Shown piece by piece: positions 17,671 to 26,128 of a DNA stretch of 64,000 nucleotides (its first letter is position 1; each line of letters opens with the position of its first letter). A model generated the notes under the pieces. It did not search any database and had not been told where the DNA came from. It saw nothing but the letters and a program-made list of their open reading frames with translations. The position numbers were made by a program, and so were the translations under genes. The stretch lies in assembly GCA_963695705.1 (NCBI GenBank), contig CAVOHB010000010.1, forward strand, positions 372,001-436,000, read 5' to 3'. This stretch comes from JBKPNJ01 sp963695705. GTDB taxonomy: Bacteria > Actinomycetota > Actinomycetes > Propionibacteriales > Nocardioidaceae.

Positions 17671-18540
17671 TCAGCTCTCGTCGAGGATCTCCCGCAGTCT
17701 GCGCGCGAACGCCTCCGGTTGGCCGGCGTACCCGAATTCGCCGCCCAGGAAGCCGCCATGGTGGCTCGGGAACACGGTCGGCTGCTGCCCGAGCAGTTCG
17801 GCGGTGGCCGCCGCCGTGCGTCCGGTGAAGGTGCCCAGCGACTCCTCGCCCACGGCGATCACGAGGCGTGTGGGCGCCGCGGCCAACGCGTCCGCGTCGG
17901 GGCGATAGCTGCTGACCGCCCAGGACCGGTCGGACAGCAATGGGTCGTCACGCCTGCCGTCGTCCTCAGTCGACATCCCGAGCTGGCCGGGATCCGGCGG
18001 GGCCTGGGCGAAGTAGTCGTCGATGAACTCGCCTCGCCACGACGTCATGGCGATGAAGGCCGCCATGCCGCCACCCGTGCCCTTCGCCTCGTACGCCTCG
18101 CGAACCCCGGCGCGAGCGCGCTCGGCCGCCTCGGCGTCCGGGAGCACCGGGATGATCGGCGGCTCGTGTGCCACCAGGGTGGCCACGTCGCCGGGGTGTG
18201 CCGCCACCAGCGCGAGCGCGGTCACCGCGCCGCCACTGCTCGCGAACATCTGGACCGGGCCAACGCCGAGGGCCTCGATGACGGCGTGCACATCGTCCGC
18301 CTGAGTTGTTGGCGCATGGTCGACCCGGCCGTCCTTGCGGGTACTGCGGCCGATGCCGCGCGGGTCATAGGTCACCACGGTGCGGTCGGGGAAGTACGAC
18401 GCCAATGCACCGAAGCCGCTGGCGTCCATGGGCTGGCCGATCATGAACAGGGGTGGGCGTCCGTCGGCGGTGGGCAGCCGACCATGGACGTCATAGACGA
18501 TGTCTACCTCGGCGGTTTCGAGCATCAGCGTTGTCGTCAC
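17671..18540 (-). CDS. Alpha/beta hydrolase
   Basis: A 289-residue alpha/beta hydrolase. The nucleophile elbow is FASSGGAVTAL, the region before the acid is RLVIAVGEES, and the His is in PSHHGGFLGGEFG near the C-terminus. RGIGRSTRK and FMIGQPMDASGF match the family's early strands. GTG 18540 is chosen because GGGAGAGG lies ten bases upstream, although the frame is open to 18753; an ATG at 18525 is also possible. Epoxide hydrolase or esterase functions cannot be told apart here. Confidence 0.78.
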   Translation of the reverse strand: MTTTLMLETAEVDIVYDVHGRLPTADGRPPLFMIGQPMDASGFGALASYFPDRTVVTYDPRGIGRSTRKDGRVDHAPTTQADDVHAVIEALGVGPVQMFASSGGAVTALALVAAHPGDVATLVAHEPPIIPVLPDAEAAERARAGVREAYEAKGTGGGMAAFIAMTSWRGEFIDDYFAQAPPDPGQLGMSTEDDGRRDDPLLSDRSWAVSSYRPDADALAAAPTRLVIAVGEESLGTFTGRTAAATAELLGQQPTVFPSHHGGFLGGEFGYAGQPEAFARRLREILDES

Positions 18541-18703
18541 AAGGGTTCGACCTCTCCCGTCTCGAGAACTCATCGGCCTGCGTCCAAGACACCCGGCAGC
18601 GTGTCGGGCTGGTTCTCCGAGGCGCGAAGGGCACCGCCGGCGAGCCCATGCGCATGGTTGCGCCGCAGGGCGGCCGCAACGTTGGGCATCCACGCTCCGT
18701 CTG

Positions 18704-18904
18704 TCAGTCAAGGAGCCGCCGGGGGCGGCCGCGCTTGGGGAGCGGTGCGGCATGCTTGGGCATCCGGCCCGCCTCGTCGAGCGCCCGCCGGAACAGCATC
18801 TCCACGTGGGCGTTCAGGCTTCGGAACTCGTCGTTGGCCCAACGCATCAGCGCATCGTGGACCGCGGGGTCGACCCGGAGGAGTACCTGACGACGGCTGG
18901 TCAC
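18704..18904 (-). CDS. Ribbon-helix-helix (Arc-like) DNA-binding protein
   Basis: A 66-residue protein with an Arc/MetJ-like fold: a short strand RRQVLLRVDPAVHDAL, a helix WANDEFRSLNAHVEMLFRRAL, then a basic tail PKRGRPRRLLD. Its GTG start overlaps the stop of the SPFH gene in a GTGA junction, so the two are coupled. Such small RHH proteins are commonly found behind SPFH genes in actinobacteria. It is a candidate for binding the palindrome at 19827-19853 in the operon's promoter, which would be autoregulation; this is inference. Confidence 0.78.
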   Translation of the reverse strand: MTSRRQVLLRVDPAVHDALMRWANDEFRSLNAHVEMLFRRALDEAGRMPKHAAPLPKRGRPRRLLD

Positions 18905-19806
18905 GTATAAAGCGATCCGGTGTTGACGACCGGCGACGGCGGCTGGTCCCCGCAGAGCACCACGAGCAGGTTGCTGACCATGCTGGCCTTGCGCTCCTCG
19001 TCGAGCTCGACCACTTCGTTCTCGGCCAGTCGGTTCAGGGCGAGTTCCACCATGCCGACCGCGCCCTCGACGATCCGGGTTCGTGCGGCCACGACGGCGT
19101 TGGCTTGCTGTCGACGCAACATCGCCTGCGCGATCTCCTGCGCGTACGCGAGGTGCGAGATGCGGACCTCGACTACCTCTACCCCGGCGATGGCGACTCG
19201 CTCGGCAAGCTCGTGGGCGAGCTCATCGGCCACCACGTCGGTCGCACCACGAAGCGACGGGCCGGATCCACTGGAGTTGTCGTAGGAGTGGCTATTGGCA
19301 ACGTGGCGCAGTGCCGCCTCGGACTGGACAGAGACGAAGTCTTGGTAGTTTTCGACCGCGTACGTCGACTTGGCGGTGTCGGCGACCTGCCAGACCACGA
19401 TCGCCGCGATCTCCACCGGGTTGCCTTCCGCATCATTGACCTTCAGGTGGTTGGTCTCGAAGTTCTTGACGCGGACGCTGACCTTGCGACGCAAGGTGAG
19501 CGGCAGGACCCACCAGAAGCCGGCCCGGCGGACCGTGCCGACGTAGTTGCCGAAGAACTGCACGACTGATGTCTGCCCCGGGGGAACGATGACGAGGGAG
19601 GTGACGACCAGGACGAACAGCAGCAGCGGGAGCCACAGCACGCCGGGGTCGCGGCCGCTGGCGATGTAGGCGCCGTAGGTGCATGCCGCGAGGACGAGCA
19701 CCCCGAGCCACCCGTTGACGGCGAAGGCGCGGCGCTCAGCGATCTCTACGCGTGCCCCCTGGTGACCAACCGGCCCGAAACGGCCTGGTGACTCGACGAT
19801 GCTCAT
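18901..19806 (-). CDS. SPFH (stomatin/prohibitin/flotillin) domain protein
   Basis: A 301-residue membrane-anchored SPFH protein. Two N-terminal hydrophobic segments (GWLGVLVLAACTYGAYIA, LWLPLLLFVLVVTSLVIV) precede the SPFH/Band-7 domain (VPPGQTSVVQFFGNYVGTV, ALRHVANSHSYDN, ISHLAYAQEIAQAMLRRQQA). Family members scaffold membrane microdomains; no specific partner is known here. AGGAG six bases before ATG 19806 supports the start. A TATGAT -10 box on the minus strand lies within the palindrome upstream. It is followed in the operon by the RHH gene. Confidence 0.88.
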   Translation of the reverse strand: MSIVESPGRFGPVGHQGARVEIAERRAFAVNGWLGVLVLAACTYGAYIASGRDPGVLWLPLLLFVLVVTSLVIVPPGQTSVVQFFGNYVGTVRRAGFWWVLPLTLRRKVSVRVKNFETNHLKVNDAEGNPVEIAAIVVWQVADTAKSTYAVENYQDFVSVQSEAALRHVANSHSYDNSSGSGPSLRGATDVVADELAHELAERVAIAGVEVVEVRISHLAYAQEIAQAMLRRQQANAVVAARTRIVEGAVGMVELALNRLAENEVVELDEERKASMVSNLLVVLCGDQPPSPVVNTGSLYT

Positions 19807-19826
19807 GGTGGGCTCCTAGGCGTGAA

Positions 19827-19853
19827 AAAGTGATATCATATAGATATCACTTT
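19827..19853 (-). promoter_or_regulatory. 27-bp palindromic operator over the SPFH-RHH promoter
   Basis: AAAGTGATATC and GATATCACTTT form a perfect inverted repeat around the spacer ATATA. On the minus strand it contains TATGAT, a good -10 hexamer, 20-45 nt upstream of the SPFH start. The length and symmetry fit a dimer-of-dimers site such as RHH repressors use. The 66-residue RHH protein of the same operon is the obvious candidate, but no direct evidence exists. Confidence 0.75.
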
Positions 19854-19882
19854 CTCGCTCAGCGCGCAACCGGGTGCCGCCT

Positions 19883-19903
19883 GTTTCACGCGATCCGACA
19901 CCT
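19883..19903. repeat. Single copy of the 21-bp TTTCACGCGATCCGACA repeat
   Basis: One unit, TTTCACGCGATCCGACACC plus TG, matches the arrays at 57709-57792, 58800-58832 and 126-200. It lies between the SPFH promoter and the DMT transporter stop. Confidence 0.7.
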
Positions 19904-19957
19904 GCGGGTGGCGGGGTAACTCCTAGCGCCGTGGGCGTCAAGAGTTTCCCCACGCTT

Positions 19958-20794
19958 TCAGGTGGTCGTCACGATTGCGGTGACCGCCACAGCGCTGACG
20001 ACCAGGCCGACCACCTGCCCACGGTCAGGCCGTTCGCGAAGCCAGATCGCGGCCATCGCAATCGTCACCCCGGGGTAGAGGGACGCGAGAACAGCGGCGA
20101 TCGTCAACAGTGCCTGGTGCGTGGCCAGGAAGTACAAGATGTCGGCTGAAACGCTCAGTAGCCCAGCCAGAATGAGGACGAGGACCAGCATGCTCGAGCC
20201 CTGCCAGGGAGGGCGGGCCACCGCCGTGCTGACACCCAGCAGCACGCTCGAGACGACCATCCCGGCCACGATGGGCCACAAGCCGGCCCGGTCGCCCGCT
20301 CTGCTGAGCGCGATGAACAACAGCCCGAATCCCGCGCCGGATGCGAGCCCGTCCACAACGCCGACCCGCGCGTGCCCGACGCTGCCTCCGGGCGCTCGTG
20401 ACATCAGCCAGATGCCGGGTAGTGCCAGCAGGACACCGGCAATGGCAATCGGTGGGAGGTGGTCGCCGAGCAGGGCACCGACCACTGCGGGCAGAGCAGC
20501 GGCGCCGACCGCCGAAAGCGGGCCGGCCACAGCCATCTGTCCGTGGCCGTAGCCGCGGTAGAGCGCGAGTGTCCCCACCGCGGAGCCCACGCCACTGGAC
20601 CCGCCCCAGCCGAGCGCCGTCGGGTCAGGCCCGTTTCCATGCAGCCAGACCAACGCCACCGCGGACCCGACCAGCCCGGTGAGTGCGCCGATAAGAGAGA
20701 CCCATAGGAAATGCAGACGGCGCGCGCCAATGCCGGCGACATAGTCTGACACGCCGAATGCGACCGCGGCCGCCAACCCGAGAACTGCACCCAC
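19958..20794 (-). CDS. DMT-superfamily (EamA) transporter
   Basis: A 278-residue integral membrane protein with about ten hydrophobic helices arranged as two EamA repeats, each of five. The first helix begins MGAVLGLAAAVAFGVSDYVAG and the last ends VVGLVVSAVAVTAIVTTT. Members export or import amino acids, nucleosides or drugs; the substrate cannot be assigned. It is divergent from the LanC-like gene across about 180 bp, which may or may not mean a shared role. Confidence 0.85.
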   Translation of the reverse strand: MGAVLGLAAAVAFGVSDYVAGIGARRLHFLWVSLIGALTGLVGSAVALVWLHGNGPDPTALGWGGSSGVGSAVGTLALYRGYGHGQMAVAGPLSAVGAAALPAVVGALLGDHLPPIAIAGVLLALPGIWLMSRAPGGSVGHARVGVVDGLASGAGFGLLFIALSRAGDRAGLWPIVAGMVVSSVLLGVSTAVARPPWQGSSMLVLVLILAGLLSVSADILYFLATHQALLTIAAVLASLYPGVTIAMAAIWLRERPDRGQVVGLVVSAVAVTAIVTTT

Positions 20795-20977
20795 GACGGG
20801 AACCCTAAGTGAGTCGATGCTCGACCTTCACCAGACAACGGTGGCCAGCAGACCTGCCGCTGGCGACCAGCGGCCCATCCACGAAGGTGCGAGGAACAGC
20901 CGTGGCACGTCGGTGTGCGGTTGTCCGTCCATCGCGATCCAGTGGTTATCCCGGTGCCGTGATGACACCATCGATCG

Positions 20978-22321
20978 ATGACTCCGCCTACCCGGCAGGC
21001 GTATCTCGCCGTCGCAGAGGCGGCGTGGCGGTGGGTGTTGGACCAGGTGCGTTGGGACGACGGTCCGTGGATCCCGGCGTCGGTGACCGTCCCGGAGGTC
21101 ACCGACGCCCCATGGGACCGCGATGGGCTACACAGCGGGGTGGGCGGGCTCGCCCATGTGCTGGCTGAGATCCGTCTCGGTCGGCTATGGACCACAGAGG
21201 AGCAGAGCCTGGCGGACGCGATCGCCGATCGGATCCGCGCACAGATCCCGGCCCAGCTCGACTGCACCTACTTCGACGGGCTCGTCAGCTCTGTCGGAGT
21301 GCTCATCGCGCTGGAGGCCCCAGGCACGGAGACTGCCGTGGCCCGGCTCGCAGCGCTGGCCGAACCTGACGGCTGGCCGCAGACCCTGATCACGCAGCCG
21401 GGCTATGCGCCGGGAGCACGCATCAACGACCTCACGCTGGGTACGGCGGGCGTCCTGCTCGGGGCGATCTGGGCCCGCCGGCATGGTGTCGCCGGGGCCG
21501 CAGACGTCGCAGAGCACGCCGCCGCCGTACTACTGGCCGAGGCGGAGCACGAACCCACCGGCACCAACTGGCAGATGGTGCCACCCCGCTTCGGCGGCGA
21601 CACTCGGAACGCCGCGATGCCCAACCTGTCCCACGGCCTCGCCGGTATCGCCGCGGCCCTTGCTCTCGCGGGCGTCGAGCTCGACCGTCCGGACCTGACG
21701 GCCGCGGCGCGCAGCGGCGCGGAACACCTGGTGTCGCTGGGAGACGCACGCAGGCACGGTTTCGTCGTCCCTCGCTACCTCCCCCGGGACTTCAACGACC
21801 AGGACGAGATCACGTACACCTGGTGTCACGGCGCCACCGGCACCGCGCTGCTCTTCCTCGCCCTGGACCGGGCAGGAGTCCCCGAGGTCGCCGGCGAGGC
21901 GCCGCTCTCCTGGCACCGCAGGTGCCTACACAGCGTTCGCACGTCTGGCCTGCCCGCCCGCCTCCACCCTGGCTTCTGGGACAACGACGGGCGCTGCTGC
22001 GGTACGGCCGGTGTCGGCGAGGTATTCCTGGACGCCTGGCACCGATCGGGTGACGACCAGGATCTTGAGTTTGCACTGCACCTGGCCGATACCCTCGCCG
22101 AGCGGGCCGTGCGCGAGGGACCGCACGCCTACTGGCGGTTCATCGAACACCACGCGGCCGAACCGCTGCTGCCGCCGGGAGTCGGCTGGATGCAGGGAGC
22201 AGCGGGCATCGCGGCATTCCTCTACCGCGTCAGCCGCGTGGTGCAGGACGGCCGGAAGGCCGACCCGGTCCCGCGGATGGACACGTGGTGGGCGCTCCCA
22301 TCTTCGCCGGCTCAAGCCTGA
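20978..22321 (+). CDS. Orphan LanC-like protein (lanthionine synthetase C family)
   Basis: A 447-residue protein of the LanC alpha/alpha-barrel family. The seven-helix repeats show GxxG-type motifs: GLHSGVGGLAHVL, LTLGTAGVLLGAIW, NLSHGLAGIAAAL, TYTWCHGATGTALLF, GRCCGTAGVGEVF and GWMQGAAGIAAFLYR. The expected zinc ligands are present as Cys283 (WCHG) and Cys340/Cys341 (RCCG); the usual Cys-His pair at the last site is Cys-Cys. No LanB dehydratase, precursor peptide or lanthipeptide transporter is nearby, so it is not part of a visible lanthipeptide cluster. CACCAT lies six bases before the ATG. Confidence 0.85.
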   Translation: MTPPTRQAYLAVAEAAWRWVLDQVRWDDGPWIPASVTVPEVTDAPWDRDGLHSGVGGLAHVLAEIRLGRLWTTEEQSLADAIADRIRAQIPAQLDCTYFDGLVSSVGVLIALEAPGTETAVARLAALAEPDGWPQTLITQPGYAPGARINDLTLGTAGVLLGAIWARRHGVAGAADVAEHAAAVLLAEAEHEPTGTNWQMVPPRFGGDTRNAAMPNLSHGLAGIAAALALAGVELDRPDLTAAARSGAEHLVSLGDARRHGFVVPRYLPRDFNDQDEITYTWCHGATGTALLFLALDRAGVPEVAGEAPLSWHRRCLHSVRTSGLPARLHPGFWDNDGRCCGTAGVGEVFLDAWHRSGDDQDLEFALHLADTLAERAVREGPHAYWRFIEHHAAEPLLPPGVGWMQGAAGIAAFLYRVSRVVQDGRKADPVPRMDTWWALPSSPAQA

Positions 22322-22587
22322 ACGCCGAGGCCCGGGCCTCTGGAACGCATCGGCTCGACGCGCGAGCGGTTCATGATATGAAGCGGAAGCAGATCGTCCG
22401 GGACTGGTCCTAGCGTGATGCCAATACCCGAGCCCACGCTTGGACCTCATGGAACGAGTACGGTGTCGACGCCACATCTCGCCTCAGGACACATGGAGGC
22501 GAGCCCGCGGCCCGAGCGCCGGGGAGTCGTACGCTTCGATCGCGCGCGCCGGGACGACGGGGCACCCGATGTGAAAGGACTCGACAA

Positions 22588-23154
22588 ATGTCGTACACGA
22601 GTCGACCCCTCGACGCCTCCACGTGGGATGCCTTCGCGGAGCTCGTCGAGCGCAACAACGGCATCTTCGGCGGGTGCTGGTGCATCGGATACCACCCGGA
22701 GTGCGGCCAGCGGGGGATCGACTATCGGGCGGTCAAGGAGGACCGGGTCCGGACGGGCGGCGCCCACGCCGCGCTCGTCCTCGACGAGGACGGGGCCGCA
22801 CAGGGATGGTGCCAGTACGGCAGCCCCGAGGAACTCCCGAACATCAAGCACAGACGCGAGTACGACAAGGATGCGCCGGCGTATCCGGACTGGAGGATCA
22901 CCTGCTTCTACGTTGACCGGAAACACCGGGGCCAGGGCATCGCGCGGGTGGCGCTGGAAGGCGCGCTCGACCAGATCGCCCATGCCGGCGGCGGCCTCGT
23001 CGAGGCGATCCCCGAGGTTACCGCTGGCCGCGAGGCGCCGGGCCGGTTCCTGTTCAGCGCGACCGTCGAGCTCTTCGGGCAGTACGGATTCACCCGTGGC
23101 CGGCAGGTCGGCAAGCACGCATGGATCGTGAGCAGGGTGGTCGATCGGGTGTGA
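22588..23154 (+). CDS. GNAT-family N-acetyltransferase
   Basis: A 188-residue acetyltransferase. The acetyl-CoA loop is in CFYVDRKHRGQGIARVALEGAL, with the preceding strand ITCFYVDR. NGIFGGCWCIGYHPEC near the N-terminus is a Cys-rich block typical of one GNAT subfamily. AGGACTC-type sequence precedes the ATG. It stands alone with 266 bp of featureless DNA upstream. The acceptor is unknown. Confidence 0.82.
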   Translation: MSYTSRPLDASTWDAFAELVERNNGIFGGCWCIGYHPECGQRGIDYRAVKEDRVRTGGAHAALVLDEDGAAQGWCQYGSPEELPNIKHRREYDKDAPAYPDWRITCFYVDRKHRGQGIARVALEGALDQIAHAGGGLVEAIPEVTAGREAPGRFLFSATVELFGQYGFTRGRQVGKHAWIVSRVVDRV

Positions 23155-23194
23155 GCAGGGCATGCACGAACCGATTGGCGCGGTCTCCAGGCGG

Positions 23195-23893
23195 TCAGGA
23201 GGTGCCGACGCTCGCGAGGATCGCCCGGGCGAGTGCCTCGGGTTGGGCGAACTGTGGCCAGTGGCCACCGGGCAGGTCGACGTAGTCGACCTTGCGGAGC
23301 TTGGCGAGTTCCTCTACGCCGGGTTCGCCCGCGTCGATCCACCGCCGGAGCATCGCGCTGGAGTATTCACACGCGATGACGGTCGCCGGGACGTCGTAGC
23401 GGCGGTCGTCGGAGAGCCGCTGCGGGTCGCTGACGGCGCGCGCTGGTGAGGGGATCGCGCTTTCGCGGATGGTGGTGCGCAGGTCGTCGTCGAGGTCGGC
23501 GACCATCTCGTCGTCGAAGAATGACCAGTCCGGCAGGGGTGCGTCGGCTCCCTCGGTCGGAAAGCCACTTCCACCCTCGTCGGTGCCGCGGGGCTCGCCG
23601 CCGACGTAGACGACGCGAGCCACGCGGTCCGGCCGCGCGTCGACCGCGGCGTGGGCGAGCCCGCCGCCGGCCGAGTGTCCGACCAGGACCACCTCCCCGT
23701 CGACGGCGTCGATCGCCGCGACAACCGCGTCGATGTGGTCCCGCAGGGTGACGTGGGAGCGATCGGCCTCCTTGGACTCCATGCCGGGGAGCGTGAGCGG
23801 GTGTGCGCGGTGTCCGGCTCGTTCGATCGCCGGGACGACCGCGTCCCAGGACGATGCGTCGAGCCAGAGACCCGGGATCAGGATGATGTCCAT
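23195..23893 (-). CDS. Alpha/beta hydrolase
   Basis: A 232-residue small alpha/beta hydrolase. The N-terminus MDIILIPGLWLDASSWDAVVP is typical, the nucleophile Ser is in VLVGHSAGGGLAHAAV, and the His is in DLPGGHWPQFAQPEALA. TAGCCT lies six bases before the ATG, so the mRNA is probably leaderless. The salicylate-esterase-like subfamily has this size, but the substrate is not assignable. Confidence 0.82.
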   Translation of the reverse strand: MDIILIPGLWLDASSWDAVVPAIERAGHRAHPLTLPGMESKEADRSHVTLRDHIDAVVAAIDAVDGEVVLVGHSAGGGLAHAAVDARPDRVARVVYVGGEPRGTDEGGSGFPTEGADAPLPDWSFFDDEMVADLDDDLRTTIRESAIPSPARAVSDPQRLSDDRRYDVPATVIACEYSSAMLRRWIDAGEPGVEELAKLRKVDYVDLPGGHWPQFAQPEALARAILASVGTS

Positions 23894-24060
23894 GGGGTGA
23901 GGCTACGTCGCTGCATCGACGCCGGCTGATCGCGATGCATCTTCGAGCGGGCCACCGGTCGCACACTGCCAGATGGTGATCATCCACCAGCTGTCCCGAA
24001 CCGCCGCGCGCCGCTGGGGGTACTACGCGCTGCAGTCCTGCACGGCGACCACTCGAGGCT

Positions 24061-24684
24061 TCACGCGCGCCCGAGGGTGAGCGCCGCCAGAATGCGGTCT
24101 GGCGCGGTGTCGAAGGGCCGCACCGGCAGGCTCGGCACCGACCGGTGTTGACACTCCGCGCGGAGCCAGGCCGCGAACATCTGGGTCACCCGTGCTCGTC
24201 CCGACTGGTCGCCCTCGTCCGGCTCTCGCTGGAAGAGGTTCCGCACGATCTGTGAGGTGTCGGGCTCGTCGAGGAAGACGGCGCGCACCCGCTCGAGATG
24301 GCCAGGCGCCCAATCCTCATGCGGGTCGAGCACCTCGGGCACCAGGTAGTCGCCCTCCAGCACGATGGGGCGACCGTCTTCGACGTGTTGGGTGACAACG
24401 GCGCGCAGCGCGGGCAACAGGATGCGGCAGACCGAGATGTGGAGCTCCACGATCTGTCCAGCCGGCATGGACATCGCGTCCGGTCGGGTGTGCCAGTCAT
24501 GCAGGATCGGCTGCTGCTCGGGGGTCGTCATCGCCCTGACCGCGCGGTGTAGGTCGTCGACCTCCGCGATGCCCATTCCCAGCCGGTGGGCGAGTCGGTA
24601 ACCGACGGTGCTCTTGCCCACGCCTGATGCGCCACCGAGCAGTAGAACGTCCCAGGATCGTTCCGACGGTGTTGTCGAGCCCAT
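24061..24684 (-). CDS. P-loop kinase-like ATPase
   Basis: A 207-residue P-loop protein with Walker A GGASGVGKSTVGYRLA and, later, IVLEGDYLVPEV and VRAVFLDEPDTSQI. The layout (AEVDDLHRAVRAMTTPE after the first helix) resembles small-molecule kinases of the AAA/shikimate-kinase-like group. The substrate is unknown. The start at 24684 is the first ATG before the P-loop; the open frame further upstream belongs to a decayed TetR gene. Confidence 0.72.
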   Translation of the reverse strand: MGSTTPSERSWDVLLLGGASGVGKSTVGYRLAHRLGMGIAEVDDLHRAVRAMTTPEQQPILHDWHTRPDAMSMPAGQIVELHISVCRILLPALRAVVTQHVEDGRPIVLEGDYLVPEVLDPHEDWAPGHLERVRAVFLDEPDTSQIVRNLFQREPDEGDQSGRARVTQMFAAWLRAECQHRSVPSLPVRPFDTAPDRILAALTLGRA

Positions 24685-24775
24685 GCGAGGAGTATCGCTG
24701 CTTGATCCGGCGGAGTCCTTCGCCCGCGAGGTTCCCGCGAAGCCACAGGCACCGCCGACACGGCGTGCAACAACC

Positions 24776-24985
24776 TCACTTGACTTGCAGCGAACGCTCG
24801 AAGGCGTCGAGGATCCGGGTGAGTCCGAACGCCCACAGGTGGTGCGCCTCGGCACCCGGCGGGCTGAGATCGCTCGTCGCCGCACTTGAGACCGCCAGTC
24901 GCCTGCGGTCGACGACAATTCGATCTCGATGAACGATGCCGTCGATGCCGTCGAGGATCTCGTCTTTGTTGGCCCAGTGGTGGTA
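24776..24985 (-). pseudogene. Decayed TetR-family regulator
   Basis: Three pieces of one TetR-type protein can be read on the minus strand in different frames. HHWANKDEILDGIDGIV is the end of the HTH and the start of helix 4, FIEIELSSTAGDWRSQV with RRRAISAR follows after a one-base shift, and AEAHHLWAFGLTRILDAF ending in RSLQVK-stop comes after a second shift and a large internal deletion. The N-terminal HTH helices are missing; an in-frame stop precedes the first piece. It points away from the MDR oxidoreductase with a 19-bp palindrome between them, as a divergent repressor would. Confidence 0.75.
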
Positions 24986-25003
24986 TCCGTACTAAGTACG
25001 GAT
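24985..25003. promoter_or_regulatory. 19-bp palindromic operator upstream of the MDR gene
   Basis: ATCCGTACTAAGTACGGAT is a perfect palindrome with a single central base, 28 bp upstream of the MDR oxidoreductase start. It lies at the broken 5' end of a divergent TetR-family remnant, so it is probably the operator of that lost repressor. Confidence 0.7.
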
Positions 25004-25030
25004 GTAACGGCCGGTCGAAGGGAAGCCGAC

Positions 25031-26068
25031 ATGGGATCTGAAGGTCAGCAGGATGCGATGGACAGCGAAGCCAACGGCGGGGCGGCTGCGGGACCCTCGA
25101 TGCAGGCGGTCGTGCAGGACACGTACGGCTCCGCCGACGTCCTGCGCCTCGCGCGGATCGCGCCACCTGAGGTCGCCGACAACGACGTGCTCGTACGAGT
25201 GCGCGCGGCGAGCCTCGACCGGGGCACCTGGCATCTGATGTCCGGTCGGCCGTATCTGCTGCGTCTCGGCTTCGGGCTGCGCAGACCGAGGAACGCGGTG
25301 CCCGGGCGATCTCTCGCCGGCACCGTCGTCGAGGTCGGTTCGGCGGTGACCAGGTTCTCCGCAGGTGACGAGGTGTACGGCGTCGGCCCGGGCTCGCTCG
25401 CCGAGTACGCCGTGGCCCGGGAGGACAAGCTCGCCCGCAAGCCGGTGAACGCCTCCTTCGAGCAGGCCGCGGCGGTCCCTGTGTCGGCCATGACCGCTCT
25501 GCAGGCTCTATGCGACGCAGGCCGGGTCGAGCAGGGTCAGAAGGTGCTGATCATCGGCGCGTCCGGCGGAGTCGGCAGCTTCGCCGTACAGCTGGCCAAG
25601 GCCATCGGAGCGGAGGTCACCGGCGTGGCCGGCACGGCGAAGCTCGACCTTGTGCGATCACTCGGTGCGGACCATGTCATCGACTACACGGTCGACGACT
25701 TCGCCGATGGCGAGCGGCGCTACGACCTGATCCTCGACATCGCCGGCAACGCCTCACTGTCACGGCTCCGTCGCGCGCTCACACGGTCCGGGACGGTCGT
25801 CATCACCGGTGGTGAGGAGGGCGGCGACTTCTCGGGAGGTATGAACCGGCAGTTCCGGGCGCTCGCGCTGTCGTTGTTCGTTCGCCAACGGCTCACCTTC
25901 TTCGTCGCCAAGGAACGTTCCAGCGACCTGGAACGGCTGACCGAGTTCATCGAGACCGGGAAGGTCACACCCAGTATCGACCGGGTCTACCCACTGGCCG
26001 AGACGCCGGACGCCATGCGCTACCTCGCAGCCGGCAAGGCACGAGGCAAGATCGCGATCTCGATCTGA
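25031..26068 (+). CDS. Zinc-independent MDR oxidoreductase (quinone oxidoreductase-like)
   Basis: A 345-residue medium-chain dehydrogenase/reductase that would reduce a quinone, enone or aldehyde with NAD(P)H. It has the GroES-like N-domain (VLVRVRAASLDRGTWHLMSG, GRSLAGTVVEVGS), the Rossmann motif GASGGVGSFAVQLAK and the C-terminal ARGKIAISI. The zinc-binding Cys/His set of alcohol dehydrogenases is absent. ATG 25031 has GAAGGGA about ten bases upstream. The N-terminal 24 residues are a low-complexity extension. Expression may now be constitutive, since the divergent TetR gene is decayed. Confidence 0.85.
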   Translation: MGSEGQQDAMDSEANGGAAAGPSMQAVVQDTYGSADVLRLARIAPPEVADNDVLVRVRAASLDRGTWHLMSGRPYLLRLGFGLRRPRNAVPGRSLAGTVVEVGSAVTRFSAGDEVYGVGPGSLAEYAVAREDKLARKPVNASFEQAAAVPVSAMTALQALCDAGRVEQGQKVLIIGASGGVGSFAVQLAKAIGAEVTGVAGTAKLDLVRSLGADHVIDYTVDDFADGERRYDLILDIAGNASLSRLRRALTRSGTVVITGGEEGGDFSGGMNRQFRALALSLFVRQRLTFFVAKERSSDLERLTEFIETGKVTPSIDRVYPLAETPDAMRYLAAGKARGKIAISI

Positions 26069-26128
26069 GCGATGTGACCCACGTGGCACCACCAACCGGC
26101 TACGGCCGTCTCCGGCGCTGTGTCACGC

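Noticed and set aside
23972..24079. Short open frame of about 35 codons
   Set aside because: It overlaps the 3' end of the P-loop kinase gene on the other strand, has no ribosome binding site and matches no known small-protein family.
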